This document shows positions 18,701-26,546 of a stretch of DNA of 64,000 nt, piece by piece (position 1 is the first letter of the stretch; every line of letters starts with the position of its first letter). The position numbers were made by a program, and so were the translations under genes. Location: NCBI RefSeq assembly GCF_001696455.1, contig NZ_MAUJ01000007.1:1-64000 (forward strand), written 5' to 3'. The DNA comes from Pseudoalteromonas luteoviolacea (GTDB taxonomy: Bacteria; Pseudomonadota; Gammaproteobacteria; Enterobacterales; Alteromonadaceae). The notes under the pieces are model-generated. The model had not been told where the DNA came from. It ran no database searches and was given only the letters and a program-made list of their open reading frames with translations.

Positions 18701-20000
18701 GTTGGCCGTGCTGTTAGCGAGAGCATCAAACGGCGCAAGCTTAATTATCGCCCCAACATCAGTTTGTTTTAACTGGCAACAAGAGGCCAGTAAGTTTGCC
18801 CCAACCCTGCGACTGCACACATTGGCGCACATTAAAGCGGGTAAACACCGTGAAAATTTACTGACCAAACTGGGCCCTCACGATGTGTTGGTCGTAAGCT
18901 ACGGCTTATTAGTTCAAGATCTTGAAATCCTAAAATCCATCACATGGCAAAGTATCATTGCTGACGAGGCACAAGCAATCAAAAACCCCTTATCCAAAAG
19001 AGCGCAAGCAGCATGTGCTTTAAAGGGCAAATTCAAGATGATCACCACTGGTACACCTATCGAGAACAACCTGACGGAATTGTGGTCTCTGTTTCGCTTT
19101 GTTAACCCAGGGCTATTAGGCAATTTAAAACGTTTTACAGAACGTTTTATCCAACCGATTGAAAACAAAGAGGGTAAGCCAATAGCTGCGCGGTATGCAC
19201 AGCAAAATCTTAAAACCCTTTTACAACCATTTATTCTTCGTAGAATGAAGCATCAGGTGTTGACAGAGCTTCCTCCACGCACCGAGATCAACGTCAATAT
19301 TGAATTAAGTGATGAAGAAAAAACGCTATATGAAGCATTGCGACAAAATGCCATTGCCAACATCGCCGAAGCAAATGAACAAGAGGATGCAGGCTCCCAG
19401 CACCTAACAATGTTGGCTGAACTGACTAAACTCAGACAAGCATGTTGCAACCCGAATCTAGTGGCGCCTGAGCTTTCGTTGTCGAGTACAAAACTTGAAA
19501 AGCTAAGTGAACTGTTGAACGAACTTCGCAAGAATGGTCATAAAGCACTGATATTCAGCCAATTCGTTGGGCACCTGCAATTGCTCAAGCAACATTTAGA
19601 CGAAATGCGCATCTCCTATCAATACCTTGATGGCGCTACCCCAGCCAAACAAAGGCAACACAGTGTCAATGCGTTTGCCAAAGGTGAAGGTGAAGTCTTT
19701 TTAATCAGTCTTAAAGCCGGTGGTTCAGGTCTAAATTTAACGGCCGCCGACTACGTCATTCATATGGATCCTTGGTGGAATCCCGCCGTAGAAGCGCAAG
19801 CCTCAGATCGCGCACATAGAATTGGCCAATCTCGGCCCGTTACGATTTATCGCATGATTGCTGCTAATACCATCGAAGAGAAAATTCTCGCCATGCACAG
19901 TCAAAAGCGAGATCTCGCACAACAAGTGTTATCAGGAAGTGATGCGGTGCAAAAGCTATCTGTGAAAGAGGTGTTGGAGTTACTCAAAGACACCCTTTAA
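15738..20000 (+). CDS. SNF2-family DEAD/DEAH-box ATPase
   Basis: A 1420-residue SWI2/SNF2-type ATPase that would translocate on double-stranded DNA to remodel or displace bound proteins. Motif I is DDMGLGKT at ~978-985, motif II DEAQ at ~1076, and motif III TGTPIENN at ~1112. The C-terminal RecA-like domain has SLKAGGSGLNL, then DPWWNPAVEAQASDRAHRIGQ. The ~950-residue N-terminal part is poorly recognisable and shows no clear CxCx(n)CxH SWIM finger. The only start available after the in-frame stop at 15702 is a TTG at 15738 with a weak ribosome-binding site, so the N terminus is uncertain. No restriction or methylase partner is nearby. Confidence 0.92.
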   Translation: MLICQRQIVDLGTTLHAINRPLTLTAHTHDTIEKLYADYLTLEPDYQALVQVLAVIFKPASTIKVKQILKKLTEQGVIEAGRPMSALSSELTAALQQSHLAHCDQLNIQINPLVANRVTQHAQKLGRLLPILKCAEAYMPVLNAYEWERDPEDENRLTRDFLWLGQFPKAKTRMGFNKNPQIIDLQNNNPLVQFAFFPFQLETFVELPDDMQYQAFATLSTIQIQFGADLSVVTELLKLACTQKPKNQNLRLLLAEHLFLQGQYEDASNCVKPSDVSSYALQLKAATLLVTDQLLPANTQFNAALQAQQKYSKKKNPYLSGLFGWLHMITLLANATGQNTHFDQVMQLASNQLSDKKGTKTNYHIGHIFECLAESLSNSAPFISQLKEHEQDLQSRPFDYYSCQLLTVLSLHWCKHSLTDEHIIILERCRAFYKTSKIYFLECIVLQVLSDLQSHEFEHHQLVDFSQLIQQQSEWDLALDKLITLAPTHRENNDEKTQANTHQLIWILEECRGRVSFQAKVQKSMQSGWSKGKAISLEELNSTYTQLNYLTDTDVALIEAIDIQRHWDSTDYILEGVEALKAAKHASNVYHPNDILEPLEIRESPAQLAISERGEQLYLTLQDLPNDFRNRRSVYTFKYESKYQCVFTHFNQDHLKVAHIISENGLLIPMSAKSKLMKSIQAIAPLMNIQSEVIDIEIGLESVKAQGQLVINISPYQQGLSFHCLSMPFGDKGPAFHPAVGNAHISAKIDGKRIATQRDLAAEQDLLDRLDESCPAFLAMADNQLSIAELQDALNALEQLETAIQADPPLAFKLRWPKGQKIHLTQPLQAHHLQLAIAKKNQWFDINGELNINDQQVIELKALLKLVEQSHGRFIELDSKQVVALSHSLHEKLIKLNQGTEQGQFHPLASPLVSEAVTGMRMKTLHAWEQQSQLMQQANTLPVSLPRDLQATLRDYQQAGYDWATRLAHWGAGACLADDMGLGKTLQSLAVLLARASNGASLIIAPTSVCFNWQQEASKFAPTLRLHTLAHIKAGKHRENLLTKLGPHDVLVVSYGLLVQDLEILKSITWQSIIADEAQAIKNPLSKRAQAACALKGKFKMITTGTPIENNLTELWSLFRFVNPGLLGNLKRFTERFIQPIENKEGKPIAARYAQQNLKTLLQPFILRRMKHQVLTELPPRTEINVNIELSDEEKTLYEALRQNAIANIAEANEQEDAGSQHLTMLAELTKLRQACCNPNLVAPELSLSSTKLEKLSELLNELRKNGHKALIFSQFVGHLQLLKQHLDEMRISYQYLDGATPAKQRQHSVNAFAKGEGEVFLISLKAGGSGLNLTAADYVIHMDPWWNPAVEAQASDRAHRIGQSRPVTIYRMIAANTIEEKILAMHSQKRDLAQQVLSGSDAVQKLSVKEVLELLKDTL

Positions 20001-20035
20001 CCCACTCTTGTGCTGCATTGTGATAATTCGGTGTT

Positions 20036-20058
20036 GGCCACCATGTAGCGTGGTGGCC
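20036..20058 (+). terminator. Hairpin between convergent genes (SNF2 / secreted protein)
   Basis: GGCCACCA (20036-20043) and TGGTGGCC (20051-20058) form a perfect 8-bp GC-rich stem with a 7-base loop, midway between stop codons facing each other. Tails are only weakly U-rich, but the site suits a bidirectional terminator. Confidence 0.6.
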
Positions 20059-20070
20059 ATTCAAGCATAC

Positions 20071-21231
20071 TTAGGGGTAAGTGACCGTGAGTGGCGATTG
20101 CTTAAACGCCCCCGATTTTGCCTCGGATAGTCCTGTTATCGTAATGAACCCTTGTTGTGTCTGCATTTCATAGTCAGCTTTGCTATAGCCTTGGCGAGTC
20201 GCATCTTGCAAGCTCCCTAGGCTATTTACTTCAAATGCAAAATTCATCAACAAGTAAGTTTCGTAATCACGCACAAAACTGCCACGATCTAAAAACTCTC
20301 CCTGCTTCATTGGGATATTCCAAGCAATATTAGTCAGCACCTTTCCGGTAAGGGGATCACGCATATAATTCAACGTAAAAAATTGCGACAAAAATGCTTT
20401 TGCATTGCCACGAAGTGCACCCAATTCAAAAGCCTTTCCATAACGATTCCACAACCCAAACTCGGTAGGCGATAAATTGGTAGCAGGTGCAATATCTTCT
20501 TTAAATAGTAATCGCGTAATATAGCCATCTACAACAAACTGACCTTTAAATGGAATAGCGATTCCAAGGTCGTTGATTGTATCCATATGATATCTTGGAT
20601 GATCTTCAATTGAGTAATCACAGTCTACCCAATTACTATTCAAACAATACACCATGCGTTTGTCGTGGGATATATCTCTTGGGTGTTCAACTTTTAGGTC
20701 ATAGGGCAAACCGATTGATATATCTTTCTTTACGAGCCTTTGCAGCGCTGGTTGATAATATGTTAATTTTGAATAGGAGCGCTTCTCTTCACCGTTGATG
20801 TGATGAATGGAATACAACAATATTTCTACCTCATGGCCCTGCTCAATGTGCGTCAGAGCTTTCTCGACGGGTATATGGATGGCCCATGAAGATCTTTCAC
20901 TCTCTCCCAAACCGAAGTAACGACCACATAAAAGTGGTTGGTTACCCGCTTTTAAACTTACATAGCTCCAATGCATGTCCTGAGCAGCAAATCGTGCACT
21001 CAAGTTTTTCACACCATTTACATCAACAATATCAAACCCTAAAAACCGTACGCCACCGTTAATAGCTTGCTCAGTTCCTATTTCATTAGGCACACCGGCA
21101 GTGTCTATCTCGGTGGAAAAGTCGCCGCTCACTGAGCTTGAACAAGCATTGTCTATCACAGTCAGCTTTGCATGACCTAGATTTGAAAAAATTAAAATAT
21201 AAAAAATTAAAATACCCTGTATAAATTTCAT
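20071..21231 (-). CDS. Secreted hypothetical protein, 386 aa
   Basis: I do not recognise the family. From the ATG at 21231 (AAGGATC upstream) it has a clear Sec signal peptide (MKFIQGILIFYILIFSNLGHA). A mature beta-rich domain of ~365 residues follows, with several cysteines and YNPALQ/TYYQPA-like strands. There is no lipobox and no transmembrane segment after the signal, so it is likely periplasmic or exported. It is monocistronic and converges with the SNF2 gene. The frame extends to 21282, but that adds a non-signal N terminus. Confidence 0.75.
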   Translation of the reverse strand: MKFIQGILIFYILIFSNLGHAKLTVIDNACSSSVSGDFSTEIDTAGVPNEIGTEQAINGGVRFLGFDIVDVNGVKNLSARFAAQDMHWSYVSLKAGNQPLLCGRYFGLGESERSSWAIHIPVEKALTHIEQGHEVEILLYSIHHINGEEKRSYSKLTYYQPALQRLVKKDISIGLPYDLKVEHPRDISHDKRMVYCLNSNWVDCDYSIEDHPRYHMDTINDLGIAIPFKGQFVVDGYITRLLFKEDIAPATNLSPTEFGLWNRYGKAFELGALRGNAKAFLSQFFTLNYMRDPLTGKVLTNIAWNIPMKQGEFLDRGSFVRDYETYLLMNFAFEVNSLGSLQDATRQGYSKADYEMQTQQGFITITGLSEAKSGAFKQSPLTVTYP

Positions 21232-21666
21232 TGTCTGATCCTTGTAAATAACACAATTAAATTTTCCATGAGTGAATTCCAACTTCGCACACTCCCCCGT
21301 AGATTACAGAATTAAAACGTTAAAATATACCTTTAAATAACACACTGTTAACTACTGGTTAAGGTAAAGCCTTGATATTGCATGGGCTATTTTGCGTTGT
21401 TGAGTAAAAAGGAAAGGCAACGATGTAACACCCTTCGATTTAAAACAGAATATTTTAAATAAATGAGCCGTGATGTATCACCAGCATGCATTTAACACTA
21501 AAAAGTGAACGGCTAAACAGAATGAAAAAGACTCACTAACGCATAGCAAAGCAGCTGTGAACAATAGTGTAATTGAATAAAGCCCTTAAGATTCTTGATT
21601 CGCTGGGCTTAATCAGTATGGCGCGTTTAATAAATCCATCATTAACAGCTGTCAATTTGTGCTCAA
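21232..21666. other. 435-bp intergenic region between divergent genes
   Basis: AT-rich spacer holding the promoters for the secreted protein (minus) and the PepSY operon (plus). An imperfect inverted pair AAGCCC (21580-21585) / GGGCTT (21605-21610) lies upstream of the operon. I looked for a Fur box because of the downstream genes and saw no convincing match. No coding potential was seen. Confidence 0.5.
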
Positions 21667-22050
21667 GTGTTGAATTTTGATTCACTTATTGAAACAATAA
21701 AGAACAAAATAACAATTATTCCTATTCTCATGAGCCTTCTCGCTATTATCCCTGTGTGGGTTGCGTCACTGCTTTTGTATTTGGCCAGCCCAAAACAGTA
21801 TTTACTCAGCAAGCCATTACCAAAGTGGCTTAGCTACCTCGCAGCCCTGTGTTTATATGTTTGTGTCAATGTGTTATTTGCACAGCGCTACCCCATAGTG
21901 TCTGCATCATTGGCTAGCTTTGTTGTACTTATGATGGGGCTTGTTGGTGTCACCATATTGGCGGGTAAGTCAAAACGCTTGTTTATGATAACTTCCGTTT
22001 TATTACTCACGATATGCTCAACCGTTGGAGGCATTATCTATGTGGCCTAA
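21667..22050 (+). CDS. Small membrane protein of PepSY locus (DUF3649-like)
   Basis: A 127-residue protein with four hydrophobic helices. It begins at a GTG with no strong ribosome-binding site, so the start is tentative. A small four-helix protein next to a DUF3325-sized protein and a PepSY_TM protein is the usual layout of iron-uptake-associated DUF3649-DUF3325-PepSY operons in Proteobacteria. Its last codons overlap the next gene's start (22040), implying translational coupling. Function is unknown. Confidence 0.75.
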   Translation: MLNFDSLIETIKNKITIIPILMSLLAIIPVWVASLLLYLASPKQYLLSKPLPKWLSYLAALCLYVCVNVLFAQRYPIVSASLASFVVLMMGLVGVTILAGKSKRLFMITSVLLLTICSTVGGIIYVA

Positions 22051-22288
22051 AACAATACTTGGATTTATATTTGGCCTGTTGATTTCGGTTTCCATCGCAT
22101 TGAATACCAATCTTATCTTACCCTTTGCCGAAGATACTCGATTGCTTATCGGCCTCATCTTAGGGTTTCCAATCTGGGCAAGTACTATGGTTTGGACCTA
22201 CGCGTTTGAAACAGCACTAAAAGCCTCTAAATACCTGCTTTTAGTACTCTTACCTTCCGCCTTACTCAACGTATTTTTGATGGTGTAA
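22040..22288 (+). CDS. Small membrane protein of PepSY locus (DUF3325-like)
   Basis: An 82-residue protein with three hydrophobic helices (MWPKTILGFIFGLLI onward). The ATG at 22040 has GGAGG nine bases upstream, inside the end of the preceding gene. Length and position match DUF3325 proteins, which sit between DUF3649 and PepSY_TM genes. Four bases separate it from the PepSY gene. It is probably a subunit or chaperone of the membrane reductase, by context only. Confidence 0.75.
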   Translation: MWPKTILGFIFGLLISVSIALNTNLILPFAEDTRLLIGLILGFPIWASTMVWTYAFETALKASKYLLLVLLPSALLNVFLMV

Positions 22289-22292
22289 TGCT

Positions 22293-23891
22293 ATGAAAAA
22301 CCAAACATTAAAATCCTTAACAAATGCGCACGCTTGGATTGGGCTGATCATTTCTTTTGTCTTATTTATCGTATTTATTGCGGGATCGATCAGTTTATTC
22401 AGAGAAAATATCGAAACATGGGAAAAGGTGTCATTGATAGGTGAGCATTCACCGCATGTAAGTCAGGTATCATATGATACCGTGCTGGCCAAGCTAGATG
22501 AGAAATATGACATAGATACGCATCATATCTTTTATCTGTATCAACCGACAGAAAGAAACCCATTCCTTCAAGTCTATTTCGCCGCAGAGCTAGACGAGCC
22601 CCACCCAGAGACTGGCGAAGACCATCAGGATATGTACCTGTTACTTAATCCTGTCAGTGGTGACATTATTGCCGATGCAAATAACTTTCAATTTGCCAAT
22701 TTTGTCTACCATTTACATTATGATTTAGGGATTGGTCGAATAGGTTTGTACTTTGTTGGCATTATAACGCTATTCTTTTTTGTCGCACTGATCAGTGGCG
22801 TCGTTATTCATTGGCGCAAGTTGTTTAAGAATTTTTATCAATATCGCCTTGGTGCCAACAAAGACAAATGGCTAGATGCCCACAATTTAATCGGCACTAT
22901 GGGCTTACCGTTTCACATCATGTATGCCTTTACTGGGTTGGTATTTAACCTGGTGATTATCTACCAAATCTCTTATGCCGTGTTGCTATTTCAGGGCGAT
23001 CAAGGAAAGGTACTTCAAGCTGCTGGGTTTAATGAGCCTCACATAGAGGAAGTCGACATTCGCATGCCTATGCAAGGCATCGATACACTCTATACCAAAG
23101 CCATGAATGAATTAGGCAACGTGACACTTCGTCGCATGATGATCGAACATTTTGGTGATGAAAGTGCGGTACTGGTTTTCATGGCTAAAAGTAATGACGA
23201 ATTCTCAAACGACGTGGAAGTACGTTACGCAATAAAAGATCATAAGCAAGTCTATATAACTAAAGACAATTATGACAACAACCTGCGTGGAGGCTTAGCC
23301 ACTATAGCCAGTTTACACTTCGGTGACTTTGCTGGATATGGGATGCGAATTGCGTTCTTTATTCTTGGCTTAGCCACAGCTTACATCATCATTACTGGTA
23401 ACCTCATGTGGATAAGCAAACGTGCGAAACAGAAGAAACAGAGCAAACGAAATCTTGCATTTGTGACACGCCTGACTTCGGGTGCTTTCATCGGATGCAT
23501 GTTAGCCATCGCTTTGGGGGCTGTGGCTGCGAAGCTTATTCCGCTCGATACACTGGGCCGAATGACCACGATTCACAGCATTGTGTACGTGAGTTTCTTT
23601 GTTTGTACTTTGATATCGCTATTTATCAAGCAGCAAGACGTGTTTTGTAACTATCTGCTCAAGTTTTCAGGTTTAGTATATGCATTCGCAGTGTTACTTA
23701 ACTTACCAAACTATCTGAATTACGGAGACATATTATCTACGTATGTGATCTCTGATCTCATCATTGTTGATATCATGTTCTTTACCATTGCAGCGCTGTG
23801 TTGGTATAGCGCCCAAAAGTTCGAAAAACGAGCAGAGCAGTTACAACAGGAGTTAAATGCGATGGACTCTGAGGTGGCTCTAAACTCCTAA
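22293..23891 (+). CDS. PepSY-associated TM protein (PiuB-like membrane reductase)
   Basis: A 532-residue membrane protein. TM1 is at ~15-35 and starts with the family NAHAWIGLIISF; periplasmic PepSY-like loops at ~60-135 and ~250-330; TMs at ~150-170, ~200-225 and ~355-375, then four closing TMs. Conserved histidines in or near helices (HAWIG, HLHYDLG, DAHNLIG, PFHIMYAF) are probable haem ligands. Relatives (PiuB, FoxB/FsrB class) are thought to reduce ferric siderophores at the inner membrane. The TonB-dependent receptor usually found next to such genes is absent here. A terminator follows at 23914. Confidence 0.9.
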   Translation: MKNQTLKSLTNAHAWIGLIISFVLFIVFIAGSISLFRENIETWEKVSLIGEHSPHVSQVSYDTVLAKLDEKYDIDTHHIFYLYQPTERNPFLQVYFAAELDEPHPETGEDHQDMYLLLNPVSGDIIADANNFQFANFVYHLHYDLGIGRIGLYFVGIITLFFFVALISGVVIHWRKLFKNFYQYRLGANKDKWLDAHNLIGTMGLPFHIMYAFTGLVFNLVIIYQISYAVLLFQGDQGKVLQAAGFNEPHIEEVDIRMPMQGIDTLYTKAMNELGNVTLRRMMIEHFGDESAVLVFMAKSNDEFSNDVEVRYAIKDHKQVYITKDNYDNNLRGGLATIASLHFGDFAGYGMRIAFFILGLATAYIIITGNLMWISKRAKQKKQSKRNLAFVTRLTSGAFIGCMLAIALGAVAAKLIPLDTLGRMTTIHSIVYVSFFVCTLISLFIKQQDVFCNYLLKFSGLVYAFAVLLNLPNYLNYGDILSTYVISDLIIVDIMFFTIAALCWYSAQKFEKRAEQLQQELNAMDSEVALNS

Positions 23892-23913
23892 ATTCAACTC
23901 AGATTATAGAGAT

Positions 23914-23950
23914 TAGGTAAGGGGGGCTAAAAGCGCCCTTACCTATTTTA
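23914..23950 (+). terminator. Rho-independent terminator after the PepSY operon
   Basis: TAGGTAAGGG (23914-23923) pairs with CCCTTACCTA (23936-23945), followed by TTTTAC. It lies between convergent stop codons at 23891 and 23952 and could work for both strands. Confidence 0.8.
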
Positions 23951-23951
23951 C

Positions 23952-25772
23952 TTACAATGCTTCACCCTCTTTATTAACAGCATCGAACTGATGACCATCA
24001 GGCCCACCATCTCGTTCAGGTATCAAGGCGTTAATCTCGTGACTGCCCACATGCGCTTTCGGATCAGTTAAAGCACGTAAAAATGCCGCTAAATAACTGA
24101 CTTGTTGTGGTGTAAATCCTCGGATAATTGCCTCATCACTTCTGTCAGAGGCAGCTCGATTTTGTGCGTTGAGCGCTAAAACATAGCTACCTGCATCGCC
24201 CACAACAGCTTCGCATTGCGCGCTACTCAAATGCTGAAACTGCGGTAGTGCACAGGTTTCGTTGTCGCCATAAAAGCGCTCCAAAGAACCAGTGACATCT
24301 GAGTAGTGCTCAATCACGCGCTCCAAGGTCGCAAATACCCCTTTGTCACCATACGGCGCTGTAATGCCGACATTTAACAAGCTAGGCATTCTAAATTGGT
24401 TTTTAAAGTTGCCGTCTGCAACACCATGTGCACCGATTTGCGGATACAAGGGCCCCCTCGTTCTCTCGGGAGTAAACATCACTCCATCGTGACAATTGGC
24501 ACAACCTGCCCCGGTATAAAAGAACAAAGCACCGCGCTTTTCATCATGGTTCAACTTATCTTGTTGACCCTCTATATAGTTGAAGAATGGATTATCAATA
24601 AATAAAAAAGATGCCTGATAAGCTGACATGGCCCTAGCAATGCGTAAGAAGCTAATTTGATCATCACCAAAAGCCGCGCTGAAATGTGGTTTCCACTGCT
24701 CACTCAACCTTTGCGCGATAAACTCCCGGTAAGCTTGAGGTGAGTCAAAACCGCTGGGATCTCCCATTTCCGCAGGGGCCGTAATAGGAAAATGAGCTTG
24801 TGCCATGAGTAAGCGAAGAGGATCTGTATTGGCTACTTCAGTATTCATTAGCCGAGTGACTTCAATCTCTGGGGTTTGAATATCAGCAGTCGAGACGGTG
24901 CCTACCTCACTATCACGATTCGCTTCCCGTAACCGTACTCGTTGGTCCCAAAACATGCTATCAACCCACAGTGCTGAATTACAAATCTGAGGAGCGTTTC
25001 GACCAACACTGGGCACCACAGAACCGTCACTACGACCGATGCCCATTAGATCTGGATTTTCAGCATTTACCCCAATAGACAGTGACAAGCCATCACTGCC
25101 GCACCCCTCAGCAGGGTGGTGACATGAAGCACACGATGTATCGTAGTTTTGGCTCAACGCTTTGCTAAAGAACAGGCGCTTGCCTAATTCAATTAGCTTT
25201 GCATCTTCTTGGCGACGATAACGGGCAACATATGCTTGCATATCTTTTAACCCTTCACGAAGCGTGTAATGCTCAATCAACTTATCCAAACAGCCATCAA
25301 GTGCTTCATCTGATATCTCACTCAGATCGTTTGTACCACAATGATCCACCAGCCGAGCAATACCAACTCGAATGACAGAGCCATTACGCATGCCATCATT
25401 TTCTCCTGTATTTAAAGTTTTTATGATGCTTGAATTCGAAGGCAGACTTGAAACTCTATTTTTACCTCTTGTAAAAGCGGTAACATAGTAAGTGTACTCA
25501 GTATCCGGCTGCGCATTCGTATCCACAAAAAACGTTACTTTTGTCCGTCCTATTCGTTTACCATCACGAAATACCCGATAACCAGTAATGTCTTCAACAC
25601 CTGCCGGTGCCTGCCAACTTAAGCCGACTTCTGTCGCAGAGTGAACTTTCGCAATTAACCGTTCTGGTGATGACGACTTGATGGTCATCACCGCGGACAC
25701 ATAAGTTGGCGTTATAAATAAAGCAACCAACATTAATTGCCTTATTAAGGGCCGATAGTAACTTTCAAACAT
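23952..25772 (-). CDS. Fibronectin type III - diheme cytochrome c peroxidase (MauG/CCP) fusion
   Basis: A 606-residue exported protein. The ATG at 25772 has a strong GGAGG seven bases upstream and gives a signal peptide (ends YVSA). An FN3 domain follows at ~35-120 (LSWQAPAGVEDITGYRVFRD, TEYTYYVTAF). After it comes the diheme peroxidase module with c-type haem sites CASCHH (214-219) and CANCH (424-428). Further family features are LFFSKALSQNYD before the first haem and GPLYPQIG, MPSLLNVGITAPYGDKG after the second. MauG/CCP enzymes reduce H2O2 or oxidise organic cofactors in the periplasm. An N-terminal FN3 domain is uncommon in this family and suggests binding to a surface or polysaccharide. 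It is monocistronic. Confidence 0.93.
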   Translation of the reverse strand: MFESYYRPLIRQLMLVALFITPTYVSAVMTIKSSSPERLIAKVHSATEVGLSWQAPAGVEDITGYRVFRDGKRIGRTKVTFFVDTNAQPDTEYTYYVTAFTRGKNRVSSLPSNSSIIKTLNTGENDGMRNGSVIRVGIARLVDHCGTNDLSEISDEALDGCLDKLIEHYTLREGLKDMQAYVARYRRQEDAKLIELGKRLFFSKALSQNYDTSCASCHHPAEGCGSDGLSLSIGVNAENPDLMGIGRSDGSVVPSVGRNAPQICNSALWVDSMFWDQRVRLREANRDSEVGTVSTADIQTPEIEVTRLMNTEVANTDPLRLLMAQAHFPITAPAEMGDPSGFDSPQAYREFIAQRLSEQWKPHFSAAFGDDQISFLRIARAMSAYQASFLFIDNPFFNYIEGQQDKLNHDEKRGALFFYTGAGCANCHDGVMFTPERTRGPLYPQIGAHGVADGNFKNQFRMPSLLNVGITAPYGDKGVFATLERVIEHYSDVTGSLERFYGDNETCALPQFQHLSSAQCEAVVGDAGSYVLALNAQNRAASDRSDEAIIRGFTPQQVSYLAAFLRALTDPKAHVGSHEINALIPERDGGPDGHQFDAVNKEGEAL

Positions 25773-26052
25773 CGCTTTTCCTCCGTAACGATCTATCCCA
25801 CTCCCCAAGAGTGACGTAATGACCTGCCAGTCCCAAGTGCTCGTCTCGTTATAAGACTCAAATCACACCCCGAAAATAGGTACAAAATGTAATTAAAATC
25901 AGATAATTAGACTGGCAGACACAATAAATCGAAGCATGAAGATGAAATAAGGAAAAAATATGGAGAACCCACAAAAAAACAATACAAAAGAACCATTCAG
26001 AATATCAAATTTAAATAATAAAGCATGATAAAAAGATAGGAGGATACCATTA

Positions 26053-26511
26053 TTGCACGAGTTAACTGTCACGCGGCGAGCGCTCGAACTAATGACTTGT
26101 ACTGGAAAGTTCGACCTAAACTATGAAATAATGGTCCTATATGGGAAACTATTACCTACCTCTGAAAAAATGGATTTAATGTATCAAAAGGATTCAACGC
26201 TAGCATTGGCGTCATTACTGTTTCTCATTACCCTTATTCCAACCAAGATAACTGTGCGGTTTATTGGTGCAGACTATGGCAGTATTGCTCGCTGTGCAGT
26301 CGTCGTATTAATCGCCACCGTCACCGTGTTATTTTCTCTTCAAGCAATAAAGTCATTTGCTAGTATGGCCTTCGTTTTTATTTGGCTGATGTTTGTATTT
26401 AATAGGACGCTGGGTTTGTCAAAATCTTGGAGTGGGATTTTCACTGTGTGGATGGGGTTAATACAACTTGCAGCCCTCCAAGGGCTGCAACAATTTGGCT
26501 TCTACTGGTAA
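26053..26511 (+). CDS. Hypothetical membrane protein, 152 aa
   Basis: Not recognised. It has a ~45-residue hydrophilic N terminus and then four hydrophobic helices between residues ~48 and 150 (for example LALASLLFLITLIPT and CAVVVLIATVTVLFSL). The start is a TTG at 26053 with TAGGAGG nine bases upstream; there is no in-frame ATG nearby. It stands alone, converging on the lipoprotein gene at 26547. Confidence 0.7.
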   Translation: MHELTVTRRALELMTCTGKFDLNYEIMVLYGKLLPTSEKMDLMYQKDSTLALASLLFLITLIPTKITVRFIGADYGSIARCAVVVLIATVTVLFSLQAIKSFASMAFVFIWLMFVFNRTLGLSKSWSGIFTVWMGLIQLAALQGLQQFGFYW

Positions 26512-26546
26512 AAGCTCTGAGCTATTAACCTGAGCTCACTGCTTTC

